Shown piece after piece: positions 27,097 to 36,107 of a stretch of 64,000 bases of DNA (within the stretch, counting starts at the first letter, position 1; every line of letters starts with the position of its first letter). The position numbers were made by a program, and so were the translations under genes. Where the stretch lies: contig NZ_LDIG01000159.1 of NCBI RefSeq assembly GCF_015845845.1, positions 62,001 to 126,000 of the forward strand, written 5' to 3'. This DNA is from Paenibacillus dendritiformis. Its GTDB lineage: Bacteria > Bacillota > Bacilli > Paenibacillales > Paenibacillaceae. The notes beneath the pieces were generated by a model. It ran no database searches, had not been told where the DNA came from, and saw only the letters and a list, made by a program, of their open reading frames with translations.

Positions 27097-27531
27097 ATGA
27101 GCTACGAGCACCCGCCCCAAGAAGAGATCCGCAAGCTGCTGAACGAGAGCGGCACGATAGCCGTGGTCGGTTTGTCCGATGACCCGACGCGGGTATCCTA
27201 TATGGTGGCCGAAGCGATGCAGAAGAAGGGCTACCGGATCATTCCGGTCAACCCGAAGGCAGACAAGATTCTTGGCGAGACCTGCTACCCTTCGCTGAAG
27301 GACGTGCCGATTCCGATCGATATCGTGAACGTGTTCCGCCGCAGCGAATATTGCGCCGACGTTGCGCGGGAGGCGGCGGAGGTCAAGGCGAAGGCCCTTT
27401 GGCTGCAGCAGGGGATCGTCAATGAGGAAGCAGCGCGTATCGCCGCGGACAACGGCATGTTCTGCGTCATGGACTTGTGCATCAAAGTGCTGGATTCGAT
27501 TCTGCTCCCGCATGGGAAGACCGAATCATAG
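27097..27531 (+). CDS. CoA-binding domain protein (YccU-like)
   Basis: The 144-residue protein is a lone CoA/NAD-type Rossmann domain, as in YccU and the N-terminus of succinyl-CoA ligase. Motifs are IAVVGLSDDPTRVSYMVAEA, GYRIIPVNPKADKILGE and a helix LWLQQGIVNEEA. The last third is VMDLCIKV. Its function is unknown; CoA binding is inferred from the fold. AAAGGAG precedes the start, and the gene lies 47 bases after aroA, probably in the same transcript. Confidence 0.85.
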   Translation: MSYEHPPQEEIRKLLNESGTIAVVGLSDDPTRVSYMVAEAMQKKGYRIIPVNPKADKILGETCYPSLKDVPIPIDIVNVFRRSEYCADVAREAAEVKAKALWLQQGIVNEEAARIAADNGMFCVMDLCIKVLDSILLPHGKTES

Positions 27532-27548
27532 CCAATACCGGGCAGCGC

Positions 27549-27606
27549 GGCCGGGACTTCTTGTCTGACGATGAACGAGAACTCCCGGCTTCTGCCTTTT
27601 TTTATT
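27549..27606 (+). terminator. Terminator after the CoA-binding gene
   Basis: The arms CCGGGACTTCTTGT and ACGAGAACTCCCGG pair with one mismatch and one wobble. CTTCTGCC and seven T follow. Confidence 0.7.
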
Positions 27607-27653
27607 TTGACAAAGCTCCGCGAAGCCCTTACCATTCTTGGTAGAAGGAGAGG

Positions 27654-29543
27654 ATGTCCTTGAATCAGTTAGGGATTCTTCAGCAGTTATCGCGGGCGCT
27701 TATGCAGCCGCTGATTGCGCTGCCTGCGGCGGCGCTGGCGCTGGCGTTCGGCCATCTTCTGGCGGGCGCCGGCTTCCAGGATACGGCGGCGCTGTTCGAG
27801 CTGACCGGCCGGACGATTTTTTATGTGCTGCCCTACATTTTCGCGGTCGGGGTTGCGCTTGGCCTGGCCAATAATGCCGGAGTCGCCGCCATGTCGGCGC
27901 TGCTCGGCATCATTATTTTCCGCCAGCTGCTGAATCAATGGGGCGGCTCGGCCTTCGAGCCGACCGTGTTGAACGGCATCATCTTCGGGATATTGGCGGG
28001 ACTCGTCCATCAACGCTTCAAGGATGTGCGCTTTCCGGAATATTTGCAATTTTTCGGAGGCCAGCGATTTGCGGTGCTCCTTACGACCCTGTGCTCGATC
28101 GCCCTTTCCTGGGTGATGATTATGCTGGCTCCCTTCATGCAGCAAGGCATACAGTTTTTGGGACAGGAAATATTGGCTATGGGCGGATTCGGCGTCTTTT
28201 TGTACGGCGTTCTGCATCGGGTGCTGATCGCTTTCGGCCTTCATCACCTCCTGAATAATCTGTATTGGTTCCAGGTAGGTACATTTACCGATGCCGAAGG
28301 GATGACGTACACCGGCGATTTGCCCCGTTTTTTTGCGGGAGATCCGGCGGCGGGCGTCTATATGGCCGGCCTGTATCCGATTATGATGTTCGCGCTGCCG
28401 GCCGTGGCGCTGGCCATTGTGCATGAATCGCGGGAGGACCTGCGCCCCAAGGTGCGCAAGACGTACATGACGGCGGCGTTGGTCTCGCTGCTGACGGGAA
28501 TTACCGAGCCGATTGAATTCGCCTTCCTGTTCGCGGCGCCGTATTTGTTCATCGTCCATGCGCTGTTGAGCGGGGCCGCGATGTGGATTACGGCTGAGCT
28601 TGGCGTGCGGCACGGCTTCTCGTTCTCGGCCGGAGCGATAGATTATGTCGTCAATTTTCACCAGTCGAAGGGAGCGCTGTGGATTATTCCTGTCGGCATC
28701 GCGTTCGCGCTCATCTATTACGTCGTCTTCCGCTTCGCCATCCAGAAGTTCCAGATTCCGACCCCAGGCCGGGTCGAAGGCTCCCTGCTTGACGATATGG
28801 CAAGCGACTTGCTGCACCGGGTGCCACTTATCATGCAGGCGCTCGGCGGCAAGGATAATATTGCCGACATTCAGGCCTGCATTACCCGGCTCAGGCTTCG
28901 CGTCAACAATGACAAGCTGGTCGATCGCCACACGCTCCGCAAGCTTGGAGCGGCGGGCGTCATTCGTCTGGGCGGGGGGCATTTGCAGGTCGTCTTCGGC
29001 ACCTATTCGGAGCTGATCAAGGATGAGATGGTCAAGCGGCTGCAGCGCAACACGAAGCAAGTCTGGTTTGTCGCTCCGGTGCAAGGGAAAATGATCCCGA
29101 TCGAAGAGGTGCCGGACCGCATTTTCGCGCAAAAGCTTGTCGGACAGGGAGTCGCCTTCTTGCCCGACAAAGGCGAGCTCGTCTCGCCCGTACATGGCCG
29201 GGTGCGCCATGTCTACCCTACTATGCACGCGCTAGGCATCGAGACGCCGGAAGGTTTGGAAGTCCTCCTTCACATCGGAATCGAGACGTCATCGTTGAAT
29301 GGCGCCGGTTTTCAGGCAGTTGTACAGGAAGGTGATGAAGTGAGACCGGGACAGCTTATGATTAAATTCGACTACAACGAAGTGAAGAAGCGCTGCGCAT
29401 CGCTGGCGACCCCGATGGTCATTACGAATTCGGATGCGGTCGCTTCCTGGAGCTTCGCGCCGTTCGCGGCGGTCAAGCGGGGACAGACTTCCGTCATGTC
29501 CGTGGTGCTGAAGGAGCATGCTAACGGGGGTGGTAGAAGATGA
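27654..29543 (+). CDS. PTS transporter IICBA, N-acetylglucosamine type
   Basis: This membrane permease takes up and phosphorylates a sugar. The 629 residues comprise EIIC (about 1-370, with HHLLNNLYWFQVGTF and RFFAGDPAAGVYMAGLYPIM), EIIB (about 385-460, phospho-Cys in QACITRLRLRV) and EIIA (about 480-620, phospho-His in VLLHIGIETSSLNG). The EIIC motifs resemble NagE more than PtsG, so GlcNAc is the favoured substrate. AAGGAG lies before ATG 27654; a TTG at 27660 has a better-spaced ribosome site and could be used. The stop overlaps ptsI by 4 bases, and no HPr gene lies between or near. Confidence 0.88.
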   Translation: MSLNQLGILQQLSRALMQPLIALPAAALALAFGHLLAGAGFQDTAALFELTGRTIFYVLPYIFAVGVALGLANNAGVAAMSALLGIIIFRQLLNQWGGSAFEPTVLNGIIFGILAGLVHQRFKDVRFPEYLQFFGGQRFAVLLTTLCSIALSWVMIMLAPFMQQGIQFLGQEILAMGGFGVFLYGVLHRVLIAFGLHHLLNNLYWFQVGTFTDAEGMTYTGDLPRFFAGDPAAGVYMAGLYPIMMFALPAVALAIVHESREDLRPKVRKTYMTAALVSLLTGITEPIEFAFLFAAPYLFIVHALLSGAAMWITAELGVRHGFSFSAGAIDYVVNFHQSKGALWIIPVGIAFALIYYVVFRFAIQKFQIPTPGRVEGSLLDDMASDLLHRVPLIMQALGGKDNIADIQACITRLRLRVNNDKLVDRHTLRKLGAAGVIRLGGGHLQVVFGTYSELIKDEMVKRLQRNTKQVWFVAPVQGKMIPIEEVPDRIFAQKLVGQGVAFLPDKGELVSPVHGRVRHVYPTMHALGIETPEGLEVLLHIGIETSSLNGAGFQAVVQEGDEVRPGQLMIKFDYNEVKKRCASLATPMVITNSDAVASWSFAPFAAVKRGQTSVMSVVLKEHANGGGRR

Positions 29544-31267
29544 CGCAGAAGGTGCAGGGAATCGGGGCTTCCAGCGGGATCGCCATAGGCAAAGCGTTCG
29601 TGCTTCCGACATGGGAATGGGACGTGCCGGAGGAAAAGATGGATCCGTCCGATCTGGCCCGCGAATTCGAGCGGCTGTACGAAGGCATCCGTTCGTCGAA
29701 GGATGAGATCGAGTTCATTAAGAGCGAGATCCGCGAGATGGTGGGAAATGAAGAGTCCTCGATATTTGACGCGCATTTGGCTATATTGGACGATCCGATT
29801 TTTATGAATGAGATTCAAGGCATTATTCAGCGGCAGTACAAGGCGGCCGAAGTGGCGGTCAAGGAGGCTATCGATCACTTCGTCACGATGTTCGACTTGC
29901 TGGACGATGAGTATATGAAGGAACGGGCGCTGGATATCAAGGATGTCGGGAACCGTTTGCTCAAGCATTTGCTCGGCGCGCCGGAGATTACGCTGCCGAC
30001 CGATACGCAGCCGTATATTCTGGTCGCGAAGGAGCTGTCGCCGTCGCAGCTTGTCCATCTTAATCCGAAAAATGTGCTCGGCATCGTCATGCTGATGGGG
30101 GGAAAGACGTCGCATTCGGCGATTATGGCCCGGGCGCTCGGCATTCCGCTCGTGCTCGGACTGGAGGGGAAAATCACAAAGCCTGTCCAGACCGGCGATC
30201 TGGTCATTGTGGACGGGGAGCATGGCATCGTCTATATCGAGCCCCCGGAGCAGGTGGTGAAGCAGTACGAGGCCCGGCACGAAGCGTATGCGCGGGAGAT
30301 GGACGAGCTGAAGAAGCTGGTCAAGCTTCCTGCCGTCACTCAGGATGGGCTGACGATCAGCTTGTCGGCCAATATCAGCTCCACGCGCGAGCTGGAGATC
30401 GCCGATCAGAACGGAGCAGAGGGCGTCGGGCTGTTCCGGACGGAATTCATGTATATGGATCGTTCCTATCCGCCGTCCGAAGCAGAGCAATTGGCGGTCT
30501 ACCGGGATGCCGCCGAGCATTACAAAGATTCGCAGGTCATTATCCGCACGCTCGATATCGGCGGCGACAAGCCGATGGAATATTTGAATCTTCCGGAAGA
30601 GGATAATCCGTTTCTCGGCTATCGGGCGATTCGCATCTGCCTCGACCAGCAGGAGTTGTTCAAGTCGCAGCTCCGCGCCATTCTCCGGGCGAGCGCGTCA
30701 GGCCCGATCGCGATTATGATCCCGATGATCTCGTCCGTGGAAGAGATCATCGCGGCCAAGGCGGTGCTGGAAGAGGCGAAGGCGGAGCTGCGGGACGAAG
30801 GGCTGCCATTTGACGAGAAGCTGCCTGTAGGCATTATGATCGAGGTTCCGGCTGCGGCCTTGATCGCCGATCGCCTTGCGGAGGAGGTTGACTTCTTCAG
30901 CATCGGCACGAACGATCTGGTGCAGTATACCCTTGCTGTCGACCGGATGAACGAGCAGATTGCGCATATGTATGATCCGTTCCATCCCGCGGTGCTGCGT
31001 CTCATCCGCCATACGATCGAGGCGGCCAAGGCCCGCGGCATCGGCATCAGCGTCTGCGGCGAGATGGCGGGGGACACGCGGGCGGTGCCGCTCTGGATCG
31101 CGCTGGGCGTCACCAAGCTGAGCATGTCCTCGCGCTTCATTCCGCGGGTGAAGGCGGCTGTCCACCGCGCAACCCGAACCGGGAGCGAGCGGCTGGCGGA
31201 ACGCATATTCGCGGCCCGCTCCAAGGCCGAGATCGACGAGCTGCTCGAACGGCATTTTACGTCGTGA
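29540..31267 (+). CDS. ptsI: PTS enzyme I (PEP-protein phosphotransferase)
   Basis: Enzyme I moves phosphate from PEP to HPr, cytosolic. The 575-residue length is standard. The active-site histidine is in GGKTSHSAIMARALG near residue 190, and the PEP-binding part carries FRTEFMYMDRSYPP and the signature DFFSIGTNDLVQYTLAVDR near residue 450. The start ATG overlaps the PTS gene stop (ATGA), implying coupled translation. Unlike B. subtilis ptsGHI, ptsH is not adjacent. Confidence 0.95.
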   Translation: MTQKVQGIGASSGIAIGKAFVLPTWEWDVPEEKMDPSDLAREFERLYEGIRSSKDEIEFIKSEIREMVGNEESSIFDAHLAILDDPIFMNEIQGIIQRQYKAAEVAVKEAIDHFVTMFDLLDDEYMKERALDIKDVGNRLLKHLLGAPEITLPTDTQPYILVAKELSPSQLVHLNPKNVLGIVMLMGGKTSHSAIMARALGIPLVLGLEGKITKPVQTGDLVIVDGEHGIVYIEPPEQVVKQYEARHEAYAREMDELKKLVKLPAVTQDGLTISLSANISSTRELEIADQNGAEGVGLFRTEFMYMDRSYPPSEAEQLAVYRDAAEHYKDSQVIIRTLDIGGDKPMEYLNLPEEDNPFLGYRAIRICLDQQELFKSQLRAILRASASGPIAIMIPMISSVEEIIAAKAVLEEAKAELRDEGLPFDEKLPVGIMIEVPAAALIADRLAEEVDFFSIGTNDLVQYTLAVDRMNEQIAHMYDPFHPAVLRLIRHTIEAAKARGIGISVCGEMAGDTRAVPLWIALGVTKLSMSSRFIPRVKAAVHRATRTGSERLAERIFAARSKAEIDELLERHFTS

Positions 31268-31327
31268 CCTCAATTCGGTAAGGTCTCCCGGCCTCTTCCT
31301 ATGGAGATGGATCTGTCTCCAAACCAG

Positions 31328-31363
31328 AAAAGGCATGGTCCCCGGATAACGGGGCCATGCCTG
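31328..31363 (-). terminator. Terminator reading from the minus strand
   Basis: The arms AGGCATGGTCCCC and GGGGCCATGCCT have a 7-base loop. The T-run (TTTT) follows on the minus strand, so it would terminate transcription from the degraded gene at 31435. It also lies 60 bases after ptsI and may help there. Confidence 0.7.
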
Positions 31364-31434
31364 AGATTGAAGACAAACTCCCGCGAAATACTGCAACCGA
31401 GGGCGTACTTTTCATTTTTATCCATATTTACAAA

Positions 31435-31875
31435 TTAGGAGATGGGCGGCCGGTTTTCCATGTCCCGCAAATCATCCGGATTCGGAGAGATCCGCATGAA
31501 CCCCACCAAAATTCGGTGGTACGGATGCAACGGGAGCCGTAGCGGAGCGGCCAGTTCGGCGTGAAGCACCTTCTCGATATAGTCATGCGGATAGAAATGA
31601 AGCGGAATGAAGTCCGGCAAAGACGGTGCTGCGGAGAACCCAAATAATTCATCATTCAACCGCAGCGAGCCAATGGCGATGATCCGCCCGGGCGCGCCGA
31701 TGCGCAGCCGCTCCAAGACGCCGTTCAAGGTCTGATAGGCTCGGTTCGCCAATACATCTTTATATATTCTTCTGTCGTTCCCGGCCAGAACGTCTGCAGC
31801 TCCGGGTCATTCACTCCGCCTAAGCTGCAGTATCACCCACCACTCTAGTTCCTTGCTCCACAAAAGCTCCAACAT
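31435..31875 (-). pseudogene. Frameshifted remnant of an unknown gene
   Basis: Three minus-strand pieces in different frames look like one broken gene. Piece 1 starts at ATG 31875 with GAGGTG seven bases upstream and reads MLELLWSKELEWWVIL until a TGA after 22 residues. Piece 2, in the next frame, reads NDPELQTFWPGTTEEYIKMY. Piece 3 is open for about 105 residues from near 31752, with RIIAIGSLRLNDELFGF and LHFYPHDYIEKVLHAELAAP, ending at 31435. At least two shifts are required to join them. The ancestral protein would be about 145 residues with no known function. A sequencing error is the alternative, though two separate shifts make this less likely. Confidence 0.6.
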
Positions 31876-31905
31876 TTCTCGCACCTCTGATTATCTTACT
31901 CTACC

Positions 31906-32122
31906 AATCCTGCAAGAATGCAGCAATTCTATTGACACGAGGTTGCGAAAAATAGGATTGCTGCAAAAATACAGCAATTCCTCTACGGCAAGGCGTAGAG
32001 AGCGTTTAAAGTGGCGAAATGCTGCAGTTTTGCAGGATTTTCTTGAAATTCGCCTCTTGAGGCTAAAAATGCTGCGCCTGTGCAGCATTTTCATGCGGGA
32101 CCAGCTCATGCGGGACCAGCTC
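31906..32122. repeat. Array of four TGCA-centred palindromes
   Basis: Four short palindromes of 24-27 bases lie at 31906, 31955, 32016 and 32065, each with TGCTGCA or CCTGCAA facing TGCAGCA or TGCAGGA and flanked by AAT/ATT. Spacers are about 25-36 bases and unrelated. A perfect 15-base direct repeat (ATGCGGGACCAGCTC twice, 32093-32122) closes the array. A related array is found near 62.9 kb. No gene is seen between 31876 and 32268. Confidence 0.75.
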
Positions 32123-32189
32123 GCTGCAAGCGCAGAACAGCTTGCCCTAACCTAAGCTGTCCTGCCTTCCCCACCCCCGCCATTCCTAA

Positions 32190-32224
32190 CAAAAAGACTG
32201 TCGACAGGACTTTGTCGACAGTCT
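32190..32224 (-). terminator. Terminator of the DJ-1/PfpI gene
   Basis: Read on the minus strand, GACTGTCGACA and TGTCGACAGTC pair around a 5-base loop and are followed by TTTTTGTT. Confidence 0.8.
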
Positions 32225-32268
32225 GAAGCATGGCCGGGTCCATGTCTTTCTGCTTGTTCTGCGCTTGT

Positions 32269-32793
32269 TCAGCTTTCCGCCAGCTTGTCGCAAAATGCTT
32301 TCCCGTAAGCGGGAAGATCGGGCGGTCTGCGGGCCGATACGAGATGGCCGTCGACGACGACCTCCTGGTCGAGCCACGTCGCGCCCGCATTCTCCATGTC
32401 GTCGCGGATGCCCGGCGTCGATGTCACGGTCCGGCCCTGAAGAATTTTGGCGGAGATAAGCACCCAGCCTGCGTGGCAGATCTGGCCGATCGGCTTGCCC
32501 GCCTTGTCCATGTCGCGGATAATGGAGAGGACGCCTTCATAGCGGCGGAGCTTGTCGGGAGCCCAGCCACCCGGTACGAGCACGCCGTCGTACGTGCCGG
32601 CATCGATATCCTCGAAAGCAAAGTCGGACGTGGCGGGAACGCCGTACTTCCCGGTATACGTCTTGCCGGCCTTATCGCCAACCAAATGCACCTCCGCTCC
32701 CTCTTCGCGAACGCGGTGAACCGGATACCATAATTCCAAATCCTCGAATTCTTCATCAACGAGCGCGATGACGCGCTTGCCGCTTAAACGCAT
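32269..32793 (-). CDS. DJ-1/PfpI family protein (glutamine-amidotransferase-like)
   Basis: The 174-residue cytosolic protein is of the PfpI group of Cys-dependent glyoxalase, deglycase or peptidase-like enzymes. VIALVDEEFEDLELWYPVHR forms the first strand and helix, with the family acidic residue. GVLVPGGWAPDKLRR follows near residue 75, and the nucleophile elbow is QICHAGWVL near residue 107 with Cys-His. The ATG at 32793 is chosen on AAGGAG about 11 bases upstream; an upstream in-frame start at 32832 is not needed. Confidence 0.88.
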   Translation of the reverse strand: MRLSGKRVIALVDEEFEDLELWYPVHRVREEGAEVHLVGDKAGKTYTGKYGVPATSDFAFEDIDAGTYDGVLVPGGWAPDKLRRYEGVLSIIRDMDKAGKPIGQICHAGWVLISAKILQGRTVTSTPGIRDDMENAGATWLDQEVVVDGHLVSARRPPDLPAYGKAFCDKLAES

Positions 32794-33205
32794 AAATATC
32801 TCAACTCCTTCGTACGGTGTATCGAAGAACAAACTTCCTGCGCCATGGAACGCGATCCGCCTTATTGCATCTTAACGGCTGTATTTCCATAATGAAGCCT
32901 CTTGAGTCTTGGGGCGGAATCGCCTACGATTTTAACAGGGAGATTTGTTCTGCGGATGGAACTGTTCCTTATCTATTCATTACCATAACGTCAGTCGGAT
33001 GAAGCTGTCAAATGATATCGGCCCTCCGGCAGCGGCCTGCTTTCCGCTAGGCTCGGCTCGCAGGGGGAGAGGCTGAACAGCCCAGACGGAACCGTAAGGG
33101 CGGACAGCGTCCAGATGATACATATCGGAGCGTATTCGATGCGATATGGCACCAGGTCCGGCGTAGGGGTCAGACAGAGAGAAACTGTGATGTAGGGGTG
33201 GTTGT
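32794..33205. other. Gene-free stretch between divergent genes
   Basis: These 412 bases lie between the divergent DJ-1/PfpI and zinc-ribbon genes. I see no convincing gene, repeat or strong promoter. Short open frames here lack ribosome sites. A GC-rich segment near 33015-33070 could fold, but no clear terminator or riboswitch is evident. Confidence 0.5.
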
Positions 33206-33679
33206 ATGACGAAACAATGTAACTGTGGCCACGAGATGCGGCTTGCTTTGCGCACGGTTATCCACGACCGGACAATACACATTCACCATGTGCCTGTGTT
33301 GACTTGTCCGCATTGTGAACGCTCGGAGCTGTACCCGGCGATTAAGCAGGAGATAACGGATATGGTTCGCTGCCGCAGGGCTGGACAGAGCAAGGAGCCG
33401 CATGGCGGGGAGCAGGCGGGCGATACCGTGCCGCAGCACTATTTTTTCGAGGAGATGAACGAGGCGGCCAGCGTGCTGGCCGAATGCGCGGACGCGATCG
33501 GGCCCGGCGATCTGCTTCCGCACGCAGAGAAAGTGATGAATGAGCGGATTAATAAGCTTCTGGACATGTACCTGCTGGCGAAGACGCTGGAGGATGAGGA
33601 GTGGATGTGTGAGCTGCAAGAGCGCTTAAAACAGATTTCCGGTTTTAGTTTCTATCCGGATCGGGTTAAAATAAGTTAA
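33206..33679 (+). CDS. Zinc-ribbon protein, YgiT/YokU-like
   Basis: The 157-residue cytosolic protein has two CxC/CxxC pairs in a zinc ribbon (CNCGHEM near residue 5 and CPHCERSELYP near residue 34), separated by a hairpin of His/Val strands, as in YgiT-type antitoxin ribbons. The rest is helical and charged with no HTH that I can recognise. AGGGGTGG precedes the ATG. No toxin gene is beside it. A regulatory or structural role is possible. Confidence 0.7.
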   Translation: MTKQCNCGHEMRLALRTVIHDRTIHIHHVPVLTCPHCERSELYPAIKQEITDMVRCRRAGQSKEPHGGEQAGDTVPQHYFFEEMNEAASVLAECADAIGPGDLLPHAEKVMNERINKLLDMYLLAKTLEDEEWMCELQERLKQISGFSFYPDRVKIS

Positions 33680-33743
33680 GAGGCTCTTTGCCTACTGCAC
33701 TCCCTCGGAATACAGATTCCGCGGGAACAAGGAGGATTCCCGA

Positions 33744-34088
33744 TTGAGATCGATAGATACGGAGCAAGCGCTGCAGGACTGGATAGATTCAACCAAAGAG
33801 CAGACCGCCGTCTTATTCAAGCACAGCACCCGCTGTCCGATTAGCGCCCGGGCGAACGAAGAGATGGGCAAGGTGGCGGAGGAATTCGAGCCCCGGGGAA
33901 TAGCCATGGGGCAAATTCTTGTCGTCGAGCACCCCGATGTGTCGCTTGCCTGCGCGGACAAGCTGGGCATCCGGCATGAATCGCCTCAAGTCATCCTGAT
34001 GAAAGAGGGCCAGGTCGTCTGGCACGACTCCCATCATGCGATAACATTTGACAATTTAAGTTCGGAGTTGACGTCCTCCTCCCGCTAA
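33744..34088 (+). CDS. ytxJ: YtxJ, monothiol bacilliredoxin
   Basis: This thioredoxin-fold protein of 114 residues probably reverses S-bacillithiolation in the cytosol. The single active-site cysteine lies in FKHSTRCPISARA near residue 31, the family signature. The start is a TTG with AAGGAGG eight bases upstream; no ATG fits. It precedes ccpA by about 100 bases, as in B. subtilis, where ytxJ lies close upstream of ccpA. Confidence 0.92.
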   Translation: MRSIDTEQALQDWIDSTKEQTAVLFKHSTRCPISARANEEMGKVAEEFEPRGIAMGQILVVEHPDVSLACADKLGIRHESPQVILMKEGQVVWHDSHHAITFDNLSSELTSSSR

Positions 34089-34121
34089 ATGACTCATTTT
34101 CAGACGATTGCAGTTGTAACA

Positions 34122-34150
34122 TTGCGAATTTTCTGAAAATATCGTATCAT
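34122..34150 (+). promoter_or_regulatory. Candidate promoter of ccpA
   Basis: TTGCGA and TATCAT are separated by 17 bases and end 52 bases before the GTG start. Confidence 0.5.
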
Positions 34151-34202
34151 GAAATGTAATAAAAGGGTCGTAACAAATTTTCGGTAATTGGAGAGAAGAT
34201 TC

Positions 34203-35213
34203 GTGACGGTAACTATTTATGATGTAGCGAGAGAAGCGGGCGTCTCGATGGCCACCGTTTCCCGGGTTGTGAACAACAATCCGAACGTGAAGCCGCAAAC
34301 GCGAAAAAAGGTGTATGAAGCGATTGAGCGTTTAGGTTATCGCCCGAATGCAGTCGCGCGCGGACTTGCGAGCAAAAAGACGACAACGGTTGGGGTCGTC
34401 ATTCCCGATATTTCCAATTCTATTTTTGCTGAGGTCGCACGAGGAATTGAAGATATTGCGAACATGTACCACTACAATATCATTTTGTGCAACGCAGACA
34501 AGAAGAAAGAGAAGGAAATTCGCGTCATCAATACGCTGCTGGAGAAGCAAGTGGACGGGCTCGTGTTCATGGGCGGTGTCGTAACGGAGGATCATATCCA
34601 GGCCTTCCGTACCGCATCCGTTCCGATCGTGTTGTGCGCGACGACGGACGAGCATGGCTCCATTCCTTCGGTAGACATTGATCATGAAGGGGCCGCATTC
34701 GATGCGGTTAACACCCTCATTCGCCACGGTCACCGCGATATTGCGATGATTAGCGGCACGCTTCAGGATCCGGCGAACGGATTCGCGCGCTTCCAGGGCT
34801 ATAAGAAGGCTTTGGAGGGCGCAGGCATCGAATATAAGGAAGATCTGGTCCGTATCGGGAATTACCGGTACGAATCCGGCGTGGAAGCCATGAAATATTT
34901 CCTCGGTCTGAAGAAGCGCCCGACGGCGATTTTTGCGGCAACCGACGAAATGGCGATCGGTGCGATTCATTGCATTCAGGACGCCGGGTTGAAGGTGCCT
35001 GACGACTTCTCGGTCATCAGCGTTGACAATATCCGCATGGCTTCGATGGTCCGTCCTCAGTTGACGACGGTAGCCCAGCCGATGTATGATATCGGCGCCG
35101 TGGCGATGCGCTTGCTGACCAAGCTGATGAAGAAGGAGAATGTCGAGAACTCGCAGGTCGTTCTGCCGCACGAGACGATTCTTCGCTTGTCGGTCAGCCA
35201 GGTGAATGAGTAA
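34203..35213 (+). CDS. ccpA: Catabolite control protein A, LacI family
   Basis: CcpA represses or activates carbon genes at cre sites, with HPr-Ser46-P as co-effector. The 336-residue product starts with the LacI helix-turn-helix [20 protein letters not shown], then the hinge [19 protein letters not shown], and a ligand-binding core with [19 protein letters not shown] that matches the B. subtilis protein closely. The start is GTG 34203, preceded by GGAGAGAAG; an upstream TTG at 34188 would remove this spacing. It is followed by a terminator. Likely targets here include the acs/acu region with its cre-like site. Confidence 0.95.
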   Translation: MTVTIYDVAREAGVSMATVSRVVNNNPNVKPQTRKKVYEAIERLGYRPNAVARGLASKKTTTVGVVIPDISNSIFAEVARGIEDIANMYHYNIILCNADKKKEKEIRVINTLLEKQVDGLVFMGGVVTEDHIQAFRTASVPIVLCATTDEHGSIPSVDIDHEGAAFDAVNTLIRHGHRDIAMISGTLQDPANGFARFQGYKKALEGAGIEYKEDLVRIGNYRYESGVEAMKYFLGLKKRPTAIFAATDEMAIGAIHCIQDAGLKVPDDFSVISVDNIRMASMVRPQLTTVAQPMYDIGAVAMRLLTKLMKKENVENSQVVLPHETILRLSVSQVNE

Positions 35214-35242
35214 GGCCGCAGCATGCCGGCGGCATATGAAGA

Positions 35243-35266
35243 GCCCCTATTTTTGGGGCTTTTTGT
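35243..35266 (+). terminator. Terminator of ccpA
   Basis: The arms AGCCCC and GGGGCT have a 7-base loop and are followed by TTTTTG. Confidence 0.9.
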
Positions 35267-35327
35267 GTGTCGAGCCTGCCGTGGTGCAACATCATCCGAT
35301 CATGAAGGAATGAAGGAGGAAGGCGAT

Positions 35328-36038
35328 ATGGCACACGAAGCCGTAATCGGAATTATTGGCGCGATGGACGAGGAGATTGAGCGCCTGCTGCAGGCTGCGC
35401 AGGAAGTGGAGGAAGTGAAGGTAACGGGAATGACTTTTTACAGGGGGCTGCTGGCGGGACGTCCGGTCGTCATATGCAAATCGGGCGTCGGCAAAGTCAA
35501 TGCCGCCGTCACGACGCAAGTGCTGATTGACCGCTTCGGGGCCAAGCAGGTGCTCTTTACGGGGGTGGCCGGGGCGATCCACCCGGAGCTCAATATCGGC
35601 GATATCGTCATCTCGACGTACTGCATGCATCATGATATGGATGTGACCGCGCTTGGCTTCGAGCCCGGGGTCATCCCATTCCAGGAGACCTCCCGGTTCG
35701 AGGCGGATGGCGCCCTGATTCGGCAGGCCGAGCAGGTATGCGCCGAGCTGTTCCCGGGGCGTTATCTGAAGGGCGGGGTGTTGTCCGGGGATCAGTTCAT
35801 CGCCAGCCGCGACAAGGTCAAAGCGCTGTACGAGACGTTCCCGGGTTCGGCCTGCACGGAAATGGAGGGCGCGGCCGTGGCGCAAGTCTGCCATATCCAT
35901 GCGATCCCGTTCGTCATCATCCGATCGATGTCAGACAAGGCAGACGGATCGGCCCATGTCAATTTCGCGGAATTCACGGTCGAAGCCGCGCTGCACTCGT
36001 ACCAAATCATCGAACGGATGGTCAGTCAATCCGCGTAA
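35328..36038 (+). CDS. mtnN: 5'-methylthioadenosine/S-adenosylhomocysteine nucleosidase
   Basis: The enzyme cleaves adenine from MTA and SAH for methionine salvage and activated-methyl recycling. The 236-residue product starts IGIIGAMDEEIERL with the family acidic residues. It has VLFTGVAGAIHPELNIGDIV in the middle and the substrate region CTEMEGAAVAQVCHIHAIPF near residue 170. The catalytic aspartate is in IRSMSDKADG. ATG 35328 has GGAGGAAGG upstream; the longer frame is not supported. Confidence 0.94.
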   Translation: MAHEAVIGIIGAMDEEIERLLQAAQEVEEVKVTGMTFYRGLLAGRPVVICKSGVGKVNAAVTTQVLIDRFGAKQVLFTGVAGAIHPELNIGDIVISTYCMHHDMDVTALGFEPGVIPFQETSRFEADGALIRQAEQVCAELFPGRYLKGGVLSGDQFIASRDKVKALYETFPGSACTEMEGAAVAQVCHIHAIPFVIIRSMSDKADGSAHVNFAEFTVEAALHSYQIIERMVSQSA

Positions 36039-36107
36039 TCATGCATGTCCGCGGCGAGGTCCCGGGCGGGAAGGCGGCGCGCCCCCGTCCGGATTCCTGC
36101 CGCGGCA

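Noticed and set aside
31906-32122. A CRISPR array
   Set aside because: The repeats are short, inexact palindromes with irregular spacers, and no cas gene lies in the window.
32980-33282. Minus-strand frame upstream of the zinc-ribbon gene
   Set aside because: There is no ribosome site, it overlaps the start of a better-supported gene, and composition is not protein-like.
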